Shown piece by piece: positions 1-8,220 of a stretch of 64,000 nucleotides of DNA. Below the pieces are notes generated by a model. That model had not been told where the DNA came from and made no database searches. It saw nothing but the letters and a program-made list of their open reading frames with translations. Numbering within the stretch: position 1 is the stretch's first letter; each line of letters opens with the position of its first letter. Origin of the DNA: DATBLE01 sp963808815 (lineage in GTDB: Bacteria > Actinomycetota > Thermoleophilia > Gaiellales > Gaiellaceae); assembly GCA_963808815.1 (NCBI GenBank), contig CAWEGI010000017.1, positions 124,001 to 188,000 of the forward strand. The letters are read 5' to 3'. Made by a program: the position numbers and the translations under genes.

Positions 1-587
1 TGGTCAGGAAGACGGTCACGCCATCTTCCTTCGCGAGCCGCCCGACCTCGCCCCAGAGCGCGTTGCGGCTCTGCGGGTCGAGGCCGGTGGTCGGCTCGTC
101 GAGGAAGAGGATCCGCGGGCGATGGACGAGCGCCAGGGCGAGGTCGAGGCGGCGCTTCATCCCGCCGGAGTACGTGCGGACGCGGCGGTCGGCCGCCAGC
201 GAGAGACCGACGCGCTCGAGCAGCTCGTCGCCGCGCTGCCCACGCTCGTGCCGCGGGATCCCGTGCAGCGCGGTCTGGAGGCGCATGTGGTCGCGCCCGG
301 TGAGGAGCGGGTCGAGGGCTGCCTCCTGCAGGGCGGCGCCGATCGCCCGCCGCACGTCGGGGCCGTTCTTCGACCACGTCGAAGCCTGCGACCGTCGCCT
401 TCCCGGCGCTCGGCGGCAGGAGCGTGGTCAGCATGTGGACGGTCGTCGACTTGCCCGCACCGTTCGGGCCGAGGAAGCCGTAGATCTCGCCGGGAGCGAC
501 GGTCAGGTCGATGCCGTCGACCGCGACGACGTCCTTGAAGCGGCGGACGAGCCCCTCGACTTCGATCCCGTTGCGGTCCGTGACCAT
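1..587 (-). CDS. ABC transporter ATP-binding protein, DrrA-like (C-terminus outside window, frameshifted)
   Basis: ATPase of an ABC-2 type exporter, expected to hydrolyse ATP at the membrane for drug or lipid efflux. Read from the ATG at 587, it shows Walker A (GPNGAGKST), signature (YSGGMKRRL) and Walker B (LFLDEPTTGLD) in the usual order, and runs off the left edge. The first third and the rest lie in different frames: near 365-375 a single extra base in the GTGGTCGAAGAACGG stretch breaks the gene. Both sides keep conserved residues, so an assembly error or very recent mutation is more likely than old decay. The partner permease would lie to the left. Family assignment is secure; substrate unknown. 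Confidence 0.85.
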   Translation of the reverse strand, partial: MVTDRNGIEVEGLVRRFKDVVAVDGIDLTVAPGEIYGFLGPNGAGKSTTVHMLTTLLPPSAGKATVAGFDVVEERPRRAAGDRRRPAGGSPRPAPHRARPHAPPDRAARDPAARAWAARRRAARARRSLAGGRPPRPHVLRRDEAPPRPRPGARPSPADPLPRRADHRPRPAEPQRALGRGRAAREGRWRDRLPD

Positions 588-658
588 CGTCCGACTCTAG
601 CGACGCATGAGCGGAGCGCCCGCGGTCGAGACGGTCGGAGCGTCCATCTATCCTCCGA

Positions 659-859
659 GTGGTGGCAGGTGTCGTCGGTTACGCCCTCGAGCCCGACGCG
701 GGAGAGCGCCTCGTCTTCGGCGACGCCATCGTCCTGACTGCGCCCGGAGGGTTCGACGGGTTCTTCCAGAGGCTGGCGGCGGCCCACGAGGCGGGAGCCC
801 TCGGGGCGGACGCCTACGCCGAGGCGTCGAAGGAGTACGGGATCACGTGGCTGGACTGA
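659..859 (+). pseudogene. internally deleted cupin-family remnant
   Basis: A 66-residue ORF from GTG 659. Its first 22 residues (VVGYALEPDAGERLVFGD) resemble the amino end of quercetinase-like single-cupin proteins. Its last 40 (PGGFDGFFQRLAA ... YGITWLD) resemble their carboxy tail. The histidine-containing beta barrel normally between them, roughly 90-100 residues, is absent, yet the frame is intact. This suggests an in-frame deletion of the catalytic core. It overlaps the start of the following lipoprotein gene, whose Shine-Dalgarno lies inside it. It may be a relic, or a short expressed peptide that couples translation. Family assignment is from memory of the family's pattern. Confidence 0.45.
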
Positions 860-1554
860 CGGCCGTGTTGAATCGCGCGGGGCTACCGGCGGTGGTGGTC
901 GTCGCCATCGTCGCGGCCGGCTGCGGTTCGACGGAAACGGTCACCGTGACGACCACCGTGACCCGGACGGTGACCACGACGACGCCGGCTGCGAAGAAGA
1001 CGGTGCGCGCGTACTTCATGCGCGACGGCAAGGTCGGGCCTGTCGCCCGGGCACTCGAACAGGTCGACCGCGCGTCGCTGCTCGCAGCGGTCGCCGCAGG
1101 CCCGAACGACGCGGAGCGCGCGATCGGGTTCACGCAGGGGGAGGCGACCGAGCGGACGGCGGAGGACGTCTACACCCTCTCCCAGTTCGACCCGAAGAAG
1201 CCGGTCGAGGTCGCGGGCAAGAGCTACACCCGCGCCGACTTCGAGGACCTGACGCCGGCGATCCTGGTCGAGTCGCCGCTCCCGTTCGCAGCCGTGTCCT
1301 CGCCGCTCCGCGTGTGGGGCACCGCGAACACCTTCGAGGCGACCTTCGAGTACGAGCTCCTCGACGCGGCCGGGAAGGCGCTCGCCCGCCACTTCGTCAC
1401 CGCCACGTCGGGGAGCGGGACTCGCGGCACCTACGACGTCACCATCCGCTTCACTTCGCCGGGCGGCCCGGGGAAGCTCGTGGTGTACGAGCTCTCGGCC
1501 GCGGACGGCTCGCGCATCCACCAGGTCGAGATCCCGCTGACGCTGGCGCCGTAG
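847..1554 (+). CDS. lipoprotein with GerMN-like and Gmad2 domains
   Basis: Predicted surface lipoprotein of 235 residues. The start GTG 847 has GAAGGAG at 829-835. A hydrophobic stretch ends in the lipobox VAAGC, so lipidation and extracytoplasmic anchoring are expected. A Thr/Val-rich linker (TVTVTTTVTRTVTTTT) follows. The middle (VRAYFMRDGKVGPVARAL) resembles a GerMN domain and the C-terminal 90 residues (SPLRVWGTANTFEATFEYEL ... IHQVEIPLTL) fit the immunoglobulin-like Gmad2 domain. In actinobacteria these occur in exported proteins of unknown role, not only in sporulation. Longer upstream start choices would add a low-complexity Arg-rich segment and were rejected. Converges on the cupin gene across a hairpin. 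Confidence 0.8.
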   Translation: MAGLTAVLNRAGLPAVVVVAIVAAGCGSTETVTVTTTVTRTVTTTTPAAKKTVRAYFMRDGKVGPVARALEQVDRASLLAAVAAGPNDAERAIGFTQGEATERTAEDVYTLSQFDPKKPVEVAGKSYTRADFEDLTPAILVESPLPFAAVSSPLRVWGTANTFEATFEYELLDAAGKALARHFVTATSGSGTRGTYDVTIRFTSPGGPGKLVVYELSAADGSRIHQVEIPLTLAP

Positions 1555-1562
1555 CCGGCGGC

Positions 1563-1587
1563 GGGGACAGACCCGCGGGTCTGCCCC
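1563..1587. terminator. bidirectional hairpin terminator
   Basis: A palindrome CAGACCCGCGGGTCTG (1568-1583) is extended by GGGG/CCCC arms with one bulged A. It lies between convergent genes ending at 1554 and 1602. There is no T-tract, so termination is inferred from position and stem strength. Confidence 0.55.
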
Positions 1588-1601
1588 CAAGTGTGCTCGC
1601 G

Positions 1602-2057
1602 CTACTTCACCGAGGCGCACTGCGCCGGCGCCTTGGCCGGGACGTCCGGCTTCTGTCCGCTCGGCGCCCCCAGGTACGCGACCATGACGCGCACCGGCTT
1701 CGTGCCCTCGTTGCGCGCCAGGTGGACGTGGTTCGCCGCCTCCGTGAAGGCATTCCCCGCGGAGATGCGCCGCGGAGTGCACTTCGGGTCGCTGCTGTCG
1801 TACAGGGTCAGCGTCCCCGCCGTGACGGCGGCGACCACCGGCGAGCGGTGAAAGTGCCAGCCGAAGTCTCCGCCGGGCATCACCTTCACCTGGACGAAGA
1901 CGACGTTGCCGGGCTTCGACGTCTTGATGCTGATCGGCTGCGCGAGCCTGGCCGCAGCCAGAGCCTGGGCTTTGATCGGCGGCTCTCCCGACGCCGAGGC
2001 GACGCCGGCCACGACCAGCGCTGCCGCGAGTGTTGCGACGACCTTCAGCTTCCACAT
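1602..2057 (-). CDS. secreted cupin-domain protein
   Basis: A 151-residue exported single-domain cupin. Residues 1-22 (MWKLKVVATLAAALVVAGVA) form a signal peptide. The cupin core has GGDFGWHFHRSPVVAAVTAG (motif 1, with two His) and AGNAFTEAANHVHLARN (motif 2), so a metal site is plausible. A conserved-looking Cys in the loop (DPKCTPRRI) and one near the C-terminus (AQCASVK) could form a disulfide. Shine-Dalgarno AAGGAGGA precedes overlapping GTG 2060 and ATG 2057; I chose the ATG. No enzymatic activity can be assigned. Divergent from the AfsR-like regulator gene, sharing a short promoter region (2058-2170). Confidence 0.75.
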   Translation of the reverse strand: MWKLKVVATLAAALVVAGVASASGEPPIKAQALAAARLAQPISIKTSKPGNVVFVQVKVMPGGDFGWHFHRSPVVAAVTAGTLTLYDSSDPKCTPRRISAGNAFTEAANHVHLARNEGTKPVRVMVAYLGAPSGQKPDVPAKAPAQCASVK

Positions 2058-2170
2058 CACATGCGTCCTCCTTGTCGATGGGTCGCCGCCACGGTAGGAG
2101 GGCACTCTTTGCACGTCGTTTGCCGCCGCTTAGCCGTTGGAGGCTTCCCAAGTCGTCATCCTGTGTCCGG

Positions 2171-5084
2171 ATGCCGGAAACGAGGATCGAACTGCTCGGA
2201 GGCTTCAGCGCCGTGGCCGACGGTCACCCCGTCCCGGACGGGGCGTGGCGACTGAAGAAGGCGCGCGAGCTGGTGAAGCTGCTGGCGCTCGCTCCGCAGC
2301 ATCGCCTCCATCGCGAGCAGGCGATGGACACCTTCTGGCGTGAGAAGAGCCCTGACGCCGCGGCGAACAACCTCCACCAGGCCCTCCACGTCGCCCGCCG
2401 CGCGCTGGGCCCCGACGCGATCGAGCTGCGCGACGAGCTGCTCCACCTCTCCGCCGACGTCGTCGTGGACGTCGACGAGTTCGAGCGGTCGGCGGTCGAC
2501 GCCCGCCGGGCGGGGACTCCGGCCGCCTACCGGGCGGCGCTCGCGCTGTACGGCGGTGAGCTCCTCCCCGAGAACCGCTATGAGGACTGGGTCGAGACCC
2601 GGCGCGACGAGCTGGCCGAGCTGTCGGCGGCCCTCGCCGACGAGCTGGGCGAGCTCGGCGCGGTCGAGGGCGTCCGCGGCCTGCCGATCGACGCGACGTC
2701 GTTCGTCGGCCGCGAGCGCGAGCTCGACCAGCTGGGAACCCTCCTGGCCGGCACGCGGCTCCTGACGCTCACCGGCGCGGGCGGCGCCGGCAAGACCCGG
2801 CTCGCGCTCGAGCTGGCACGGGGGGTCGAGGCCTCGTTCGGGGACGGAGCCGTGCTCGTCGAGCTGGCGCCCGTGGCCGAGCCGGCGCACGTCCAGGAGG
2901 CGGTTGCGGCCGCGCTCGACGTGCGGGCGCTGCCCGGCCACGACCTCGATGCCGCGGTCGCCGAGTTCCTGGGCAGCCGGTCGTTCCTGCTCGTGCTGGA
3001 CAACTGCGAGCACGTCCTCGTCGCCGCGGCGGCTGTGGCCGACGTGCTGCTGCGCTCGGCTCCGGGCGTCTCGGTCGTCGCGACGAGCCGCGAGCCGCTG
3101 CGGGTCCAGGGCGAGACCGTCTTCCGGGTGCCGTCGCTCGCGATTCCCGACCCGGAGGGGCCGGTCGAGCCGACCGAACTTCTCAGCTACGAGTCGATCC
3201 GCCTGTTCGTCGAGCGGGCGGGCGCCGCCGCCCCCGGCTTCGCCCTCGAGGACCGCAACGCCCGCGAGGTGGTTCGCATCTGCTACCGGCTCGACGGCCT
3301 CCCACTCGCGATCGAGCTCGCCGCGGCCCGCCTCGGCGCGCTGGGGGCGGACGCGATCGCAGAGCGGCTGGACGACCGCTTCCGGCTGCTGCGCGCGGGC
3401 AGCAGCTCGGCGCCGACGCGCCAGCAGACGCTCGAGGCGACCCTCGAGTGGAGCCACGAGCTGCTCGCGGACGACGAGCGGACGCTCTTTCGCCGCCTGG
3501 CCGTCTTCGCCGGGGGCTTCGACCTCCCCGCGGTCGAGGCGGTGTGCTCCGGTGACGACCTGGAACGGCGTGAGGTCGCCGACGTCCTGGCCCGGCTGGT
3601 CGAGAAATCGCTCGTCACGGGCGACGACCGCGTGCGCGACCGGCGCTACCGGCTGCTCGAAACGGTCCGCCTCTACGCCGGCGAACGGCTCCATGAGGCG
3701 GGTGAGTCGGCGAGCCTTGCCGGATGCCACGCGGACTGGGCGTTCGATCTCGCCCAGCGGGAACGCGACGACCCGCGGCTCGACCGCGAGGCGGCGAACC
3801 TCCAGGCCGCGCTCGACACGCTCCTCGCGGTCGACAAGCCTCAGGCACTGCGCTTCTGCGTCGCCCTCTGGCCGTTCTGGCTGCGCCGGATCGACCTCGA
3901 GGAGGGCCACCGGCGGCTGGAGGAGGCCCTCGCCGCCGTCCCCGAGCGAACCGAGACACGCGCCGCGGCCCTGCTGGCGGCCTCGGCCCTCGACCTGCGG
4001 GCCGCACGGCTCGACCGTGCCGAGGCCGCCGCGGTCGAGTGCAAGGCGATCGCGGAGGAGATCGGCGATCCATGGTCGCACTGGCTTGCACTCCACTTCA
4101 TCGGCGGCATCGCGATCTCGCGGGACGATTCCGCCGCCGCCGTCGAGAGCTTCGGACAGGCGCTGGACCTCGCGCGGCGAGAAGGCTTTGCCGCAGCGGC
4201 CGCACTGGGCGTGTATTCGCTCGGCGTCGCGCATTTGCGACTGGGAGACCTCGAAGGTGTCGAACACCTCGTCGTGGAGAGCATCGACGAGTTCGAGCGG
4301 CTCGGAGACAGCGCCGAACTGATCCCGACGCCGATCAGCGTCGTCGACATGCGCAGGGGAGCGTCCGGGCTCGGGCCGCGAAGGGTGTTCGAGGACACCC
4401 TCCAGCCGTTCGTGGAGATCTCGTGCAAGGCCGCCGTCGGGTACGTCCTCGCGAATCAGGCGCAGATCGCGCGGGAGCGGGGTCACCCGGACCGGTCGAG
4501 GAAGCTCCTGGACGAGAGCATCGCGCTGTTCCGACGTGAGGGCGACCGGCGCGGGGAGTCGGACGCTCTCATCCGCAAGGCGCACCTGGAGCTGGGGGCC
4601 GGGGATCTCGACGCCGCCCGCACGGCGTTCGATCGAGGCGCTCGACCTGCGCCGGCGGCTCCGCGACAGGCGCGGGATCGGCATGGCGCTCTCGGGTCTC
4701 GGGCTGGTCGACGCAGCGTCCGGCGACTACGAACGGGCCGAGCAGCTGCTCGCCGAGACCCGCGACCTGTTCCGGCGCGCGGGCGACCGGTGGGGACTGA
4801 CCGGTGTGTTGTGGAACACCGCCGACGTCGCGGTCACCCGCGGCGACCTGGATGGGGCGGTCGAGGCACTCGAGGAGGCGCTGGCCGTCCAACGGGAGGC
4901 GGGCAGAGGGCTGTGGATCGCGCAGACCCTCACGCACCTGGCCGAGGTGGCCTTCGCGCAGGACGAGCCCGAGCGGGCCAGGACGCTGCTGCTCGAGGCG
5001 CGCGATCTCTACGCCGCGAAGGGCGATGCCGTGGAGCTCGCAGAGGTCGAGAGCCGCCTGCGTGAGCCTGCAGCGCCGCGCTAA
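2171..5084 (+). CDS. AfsR/SARP-type transcriptional regulator with NB-ARC and TPR domains (one frameshift)
   Basis: Large multidomain signalling regulator of about 970 residues. The N-terminus (RIELLGGFSAVADG ... LVKLLALAP) is a winged-helix OmpR-like DNA-binding domain followed by a BTAD region. Next come an NB-ARC ATPase core (SFVGRERELDQL, P-loop GAGGAGKTRLAL, LLVLDNCEHV, ATSREPLRV, GLPLAIELAAARLG) and C-terminal tetratricopeptide helices. Around 4625-4635 the frame shifts after LDAARTAF and resumes as EALDLRRRLRDRRG, running to TAA 5082. The TPR pattern continues on both sides, so the intact protein is probably one chain. The FAD oxidoreductase starts 60 bases downstream on the same strand and may be its target or co-transcribed partner (inference). 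Confidence 0.85.
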
Positions 5085-5144
5085 GTCGCTGCAAAGAGCG
5101 CCTGGCTAGAACTGCGGCATCGACACGCTCGAAAGGAGCTACAG

Positions 5145-6539
5145 ATGACCGAGACACTCTCACCCGTCCTCGGCGAGGCGACCATCGAGGAGCTGCGGCA
5201 GGCGGTCCGCGGCCCGATCGTCACTCCGGAGGACGAGGGATACGACGAGGCACGCGCGGTGTGGAACGGCCTCCACGACGAACGGCCCGCGCTCGTCGTC
5301 CAGCCGACGGGCGCAGCGGACGTGGCCGCCGCCGTCGGGTTCGCGCGCAGCCACGACCTGCCGATTGCGGTGCGGGGCGGCGGCCACAGCATCGCCGGCT
5401 TCTCGACCTGCAACGACGGGATCGTGATCGACCTGTCCAGGATGCGCGGCGTCCTGGTCGACCCCGCCGAGCGGCGTGCGTACGTCGGCGGCGGCGCGGT
5501 CTGGGGCGACGTCGACCACGAGACCCAGGCGCACGGGCTCGCGACAACGGGCGGCCTCGTCTCGACCACCGGCGTCGGCGGCTTCACGCTCGGCGGCGGG
5601 ATCGGCTGGCTGATGCGCAAGCACGGGCTCGCGTGCGACAACCTCCTCGCCGCGGAGGTCGTCACCGCCGACGGCCGGATCGTCCACGCATCCGAGTCGG
5701 AGAACGCCGAGCTCTTCTGGGGCCTGCGGGGCGGCGGCGGGAACTTCGGCATCGTCACGCAGTTCGAGCTCGCACTGCACCCGGTCGGGCCGATCGTGTA
5801 CGCCGGGCCGATCTTCTATCCGGCGGACGATGCGGGAGCTCTGCTCCGGCTCTTCCGGGACTGGTCGGCGGACACGCCCGACGACGTCACCGGCTTCGTC
5901 ACGCTGATGACCGCACCGCCGCTGCCGGTGATCCCGGAGGAATGGCACGGCAAGAAGGTCGCCGGGTTCATCGCCGTCTCCGCGGGGCCGGTGGACGACG
6001 GCGCGGCGATGGTCGGCGACTTCCGCACGGTCGCCGAGCCGATCGCCGACCTGCTCGGGCCGATGCCGTACACGATGATCCAGTCGCTGATCGACCCGCT
6101 CTGGCCCAAGGGCATCAATGCCTACTTCAAGGCGACGAACCTGGCCTCGCTCGACGACGGCGTGATCGAGGCGCTCTGCGAGCTGCACCTGTCCGCGCCG
6201 GGTGCTCAGTGCGAGATCCACGTCCACCAGATGGGCGGCGCGGTCGCCGGCGTGCCCGAGGGCGCAACCGCCTTCGCCGAGCGCTCGATGCCCTTCGTGC
6301 TGAACGCGGTCGCCGGGTGGCACGACGCAGCCGCCACCGAGGAGCACATCGCCTGGGCCCGGGCCGTGAACGACGCGGCCGCCGGCGCCTCCACCGGCCG
6401 CGCCTATGTGAACTTCCTCGGCGACGCTGGAGCCGGGCGGTCGTCGTACGCCCCGGAGACGTACGAGCGGCTGGCGGCGCTGAAGCGCGAGTACGACCCG
6501 ACGAACGTCTTCCGGCTCAACCAGAACATCGAGCCGTAA
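5145..6539 (+). CDS. FAD-binding oxidoreductase, berberine-bridge-enzyme type
   Basis: Flavin-linked oxidase/dehydrogenase of 464 residues with a PCMH-type FAD domain (about 40-215) and a BBE C-terminal domain. RGGGHS contains His81, expected to carry 8-alpha covalent FAD. The stretch aligned with the second, cysteinyl flavin link of bicovalent family members reads TGGLVSTTGVGGFTLGGG and lacks Cys, so single attachment is predicted. The tail YDPTNVFRLNQNIEP is the typical BBE ending. Members oxidise sugars, alkaloids or polyketide intermediates; the substrate here is unknown. GAAAGGAGC precedes ATG 5145. Position right after an AfsR-like regulator suggests regulated expression. Confidence 0.9.
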   Translation: MTETLSPVLGEATIEELRQAVRGPIVTPEDEGYDEARAVWNGLHDERPALVVQPTGAADVAAAVGFARSHDLPIAVRGGGHSIAGFSTCNDGIVIDLSRMRGVLVDPAERRAYVGGGAVWGDVDHETQAHGLATTGGLVSTTGVGGFTLGGGIGWLMRKHGLACDNLLAAEVVTADGRIVHASESENAELFWGLRGGGGNFGIVTQFELALHPVGPIVYAGPIFYPADDAGALLRLFRDWSADTPDDVTGFVTLMTAPPLPVIPEEWHGKKVAGFIAVSAGPVDDGAAMVGDFRTVAEPIADLLGPMPYTMIQSLIDPLWPKGINAYFKATNLASLDDGVIEALCELHLSAPGAQCEIHVHQMGGAVAGVPEGATAFAERSMPFVLNAVAGWHDAAATEEHIAWARAVNDAAAGASTGRAYVNFLGDAGAGRSSYAPETYERLAALKREYDPTNVFRLNQNIEP

Positions 6540-6553
6540 GCGGGGAGAGATCG

Positions 6554-6583
6554 AGCGGGGCCGGGCCTGGGTCCGGCCCCGCT
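6554..6583. terminator. hairpin terminator after FAD oxidoreductase
   Basis: 11-bp perfect stem (AGCGGGGCCGG / CCGGCCCCGCT) with an 8-base loop, 15 bases after the oxidoreductase stop. It also lies downstream of the minus-strand operon ending at 6649, so it could serve both directions. Confidence 0.65.
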
Positions 6584-6648
6584 GTCGGTCGTTCAGGGCT
6601 TCTCCGGGAGGCGGCTCCACTGCCCTTGTAATCGCGGTCCCGGATGTA

Positions 6649-6816
6649 TCAGGGCTCGCCCTTCGGCGCCCTCGAGCCCTCCTCGTCGTAATCCGGCTGG
6701 TCGGCGTCCGGCACGCGCTCGATCTCGGGCTCGTCCTGCGGTGGGAGCTGGTCAGGCGTTTTCGAGCCCGGGATGCCGGGGTCCTGCTGGATCTCCGGGT
6801 CGGTCTCAGCGCTCAT
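6649..6816 (-). CDS. 55-residue acidic hypothetical protein
   Basis: Small ORF starting ATG 6816, overlapping the birA stop by 11 bases. The sequence is strongly acidic and Pro-rich (MSAETDPEIQQDPGIPGSKT ... DEEGSRAPKGEP), with no predicted membrane segment or Cys. Low complexity suggests an intrinsically disordered peptide. Coding character is supported by the tight coupling to birA and a clean stop before the terminator at 6554-6583. I do not recognise a family. Confidence 0.5.
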   Translation of the reverse strand: MSAETDPEIQQDPGIPGSKTPDQLPPQDEPEIERVPDADQPDYDEEGSRAPKGEP

Positions 6817-7498
6817 AGGTCACCTCCCCGCTCTCGACCGTCACGGAGTCGCCGTGGCCGACGGTGATCCTCAGCCGGCCGTTCCGGTCGATCAGCTCCG
6901 CGACTCCGGTCGTGCCGTCCACGGTGACGGTGCGGCCGCGCAGGAAATCGCGCGCGCCGAGCCCGTCGTAGACGGCATCGAGGCCGCCTTCCCGCCACTG
7001 CTCGTAGCGCGTGCCGAGCGCCTCGAGGACCGCCTCGAGGACCGCATCGCGATCCCATTCGTCGCCGGTCGCCGTCCGCAGCGATCCACCACGCTCGGGC
7101 AGCTGCGCGCGCGCCTGGTTGACATTGACGCCGATCCCCAGCACGACGGCACCCTCGCGCGCCTCGGCGAGGATGCCTGCCACCTTCGTCCGTCGAAGCA
7201 TGACGTCGTTCGGCCACTTGATCTGGACCGCAAGGCCGGTCAGCTGCTCGAGCGCGTCCGCAACGGCGACGCCGGCGACCAGGGCGAGCTGGGGGAGCGG
7301 CCGGTCCAGCGGAGGCTTGAGCAGCACCGAGGCGAGCACGGCCGAGCCGGGCGGCGCGTCCCACGTCCGGCCGAACCGGCCACGCCCGGCCGTCTGGATG
7401 TCGGTGACTGCGACCGTCCCTTCCGCCATCGACGGGTCGATGAGCTCCTGAGTCGACCCGCAGGACCCGACGCGGATCCGTTCCTCGCCGAGCTTCAC
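6806..7498 (-). CDS. birA: biotin--[acetyl-CoA-carboxylase] ligase
   Basis: Attaches biotin to the biotin carboxyl carrier domain of acyl-CoA carboxylases through biotinyl-AMP. The 230-residue protein has the catalytic domain only, with no N-terminal repressor helix-turn-helix, so it is not expected to act as a biotin repressor. Visible motifs are STQELID near the start, the biotin/ATP loop AGRGRFGRTWDAPPG, and KWPNDVML. The GTG start at 7498 overlaps the methyltransferase TGA as GTGA, giving translational coupling. Longer in-frame readings add an unrelated Arg-rich stretch that is antisense to nothing useful. The last gene of the formate dehydrogenase-side transcript apart from the 55-residue ORF. 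Confidence 0.93.
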   Translation of the reverse strand: MKLGEERIRVGSCGSTQELIDPSMAEGTVAVTDIQTAGRGRFGRTWDAPPGSAVLASVLLKPPLDRPLPQLALVAGVAVADALEQLTGLAVQIKWPNDVMLRRTKVAGILAEAREGAVVLGIGVNVNQARAQLPERGGSLRTATGDEWDRDAVLEAVLEALGTRYEQWREGGLDAVYDGLGARDFLRGRTVTVDGTTGVAELIDRNGRLRITVGHGDSVTVESGEVTYER

Positions 7499-8220
7499 CG
7501 CTTCTCCCAGACCGAGACGTGCTTGGTGCTCTGGCTCGTGAACGGCTCGCGCTTCCACCCGCTCCAGCGCTCGCGCAGCGTCATTCCCGCGATCCGCGCC
7601 ATCAGATCGAGCTCCGATGGCCAGACGGAACGAAAGGGCAGTGAACGGAGTTCGAAGCGGCCGTCGACGAGGGTGAAGTGGTGCGACGTCAACCCCTGGC
7701 TCGCCACGTCGTACTCGTCGACGCCCCAGTGGGTCTCGCCGGCGGCGAACACGCGCATGGTCTCGCCTGGAGGCAGCCGCCGCAAGCCCGGGACGCCGAC
7801 CTCGATCACGAAGCAGCCGCCGGGGTCGAGGTGGGCGGCGGCGTTCTCGAAGCACGCGACCTGCTCGTCCTGCGTGGTCAGGTTCCCGATCGTGTTGAAG
7901 ACGAGGTAGGCGAGCGAGAACGTGCCGTCGACGCGCGTGGTCGCGAAGTCGCCGATCGTGACCTGGATCTCCCCGGCACCGGGCTTCGCGCGCAGGTGCG
8001 CAACCATCGCCTCGGACAGGTCGATGCCCGCGACCCGGACGCCGCGCGCGGAGAGCGGCAGCGCGATCCGACCGGTGCCGATGCCGAGCTCCAGCGCGGC
8101 GCCGTCTCCCGCGAGCTCGGCGAGGAAGTCCACTACGGGGTCGACGACCGCCGGATCGAACATCACCGTGTCCTCCTCGTAGCGGGCGGCGACCGCCTCG
8201 CCGAAGTGGTCCTCGGGCAC
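7495..8220 (-). CDS. class I SAM-dependent methyltransferase
   Basis: Soluble methyltransferase of 241 residues. Motif I LELGIGTGRIALPL (about residues 43-56), acidic motif II VAGIDLSEAM and LAYLVFNTIGNL are typical of the Methyltransf_25 fold. The C-terminus (LDLMARIAGMTLRERWSGW) matches a family in which this tail follows the Rossmann core. The GTG start overlaps the fdhA stop by one base (TAGTG) and its end overlaps birA, so it is translated within the operon. Substrate unknown; no evidence ties it to formate metabolism beyond position. Confidence 0.85.
   Translation of the reverse strand: MPEDHFGEAVAARYEEDTVMFDPAVVDPVVDFLAELAGDGAALELGIGTGRIALPLSARGVRVAGIDLSEAMVAHLRAKPGAGEIQVTIGDFATTRVDGTFSLAYLVFNTIGNLTTQDEQVACFENAAAHLDPGGCFVIEVGVPGLRRLPPGETMRVFAAGETHWGVDEYDVASQGLTSHHFTLVDGRFELRSLPFRSVWPSELDLMARIAGMTLRERWSGWKREPFTSQSTKHVSVWEKR

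Noticed and set aside
607..846. Long N-terminal extension of the Gmad2 lipoprotein (start at 607)
   Set aside because: Extension is Arg-rich shadow sequence of the cupin remnant; a lipoprotein signal peptide starting at GTG 847 with its own ribosome site is far better.
4600..4650. Programmed frameshifting in the AfsR-like gene and other broken genes
   Set aside because: No slippery heptamer or downstream pseudoknot is evident, and breaks appear in unrelated genes and in clusters.
2156..4684. 842-codon antisense frame across the AfsR-like regulator
   Set aside because: Composition is the complement of GC-rich codons, with no recognisable domain; the sense frame has NB-ARC and TPR motifs.
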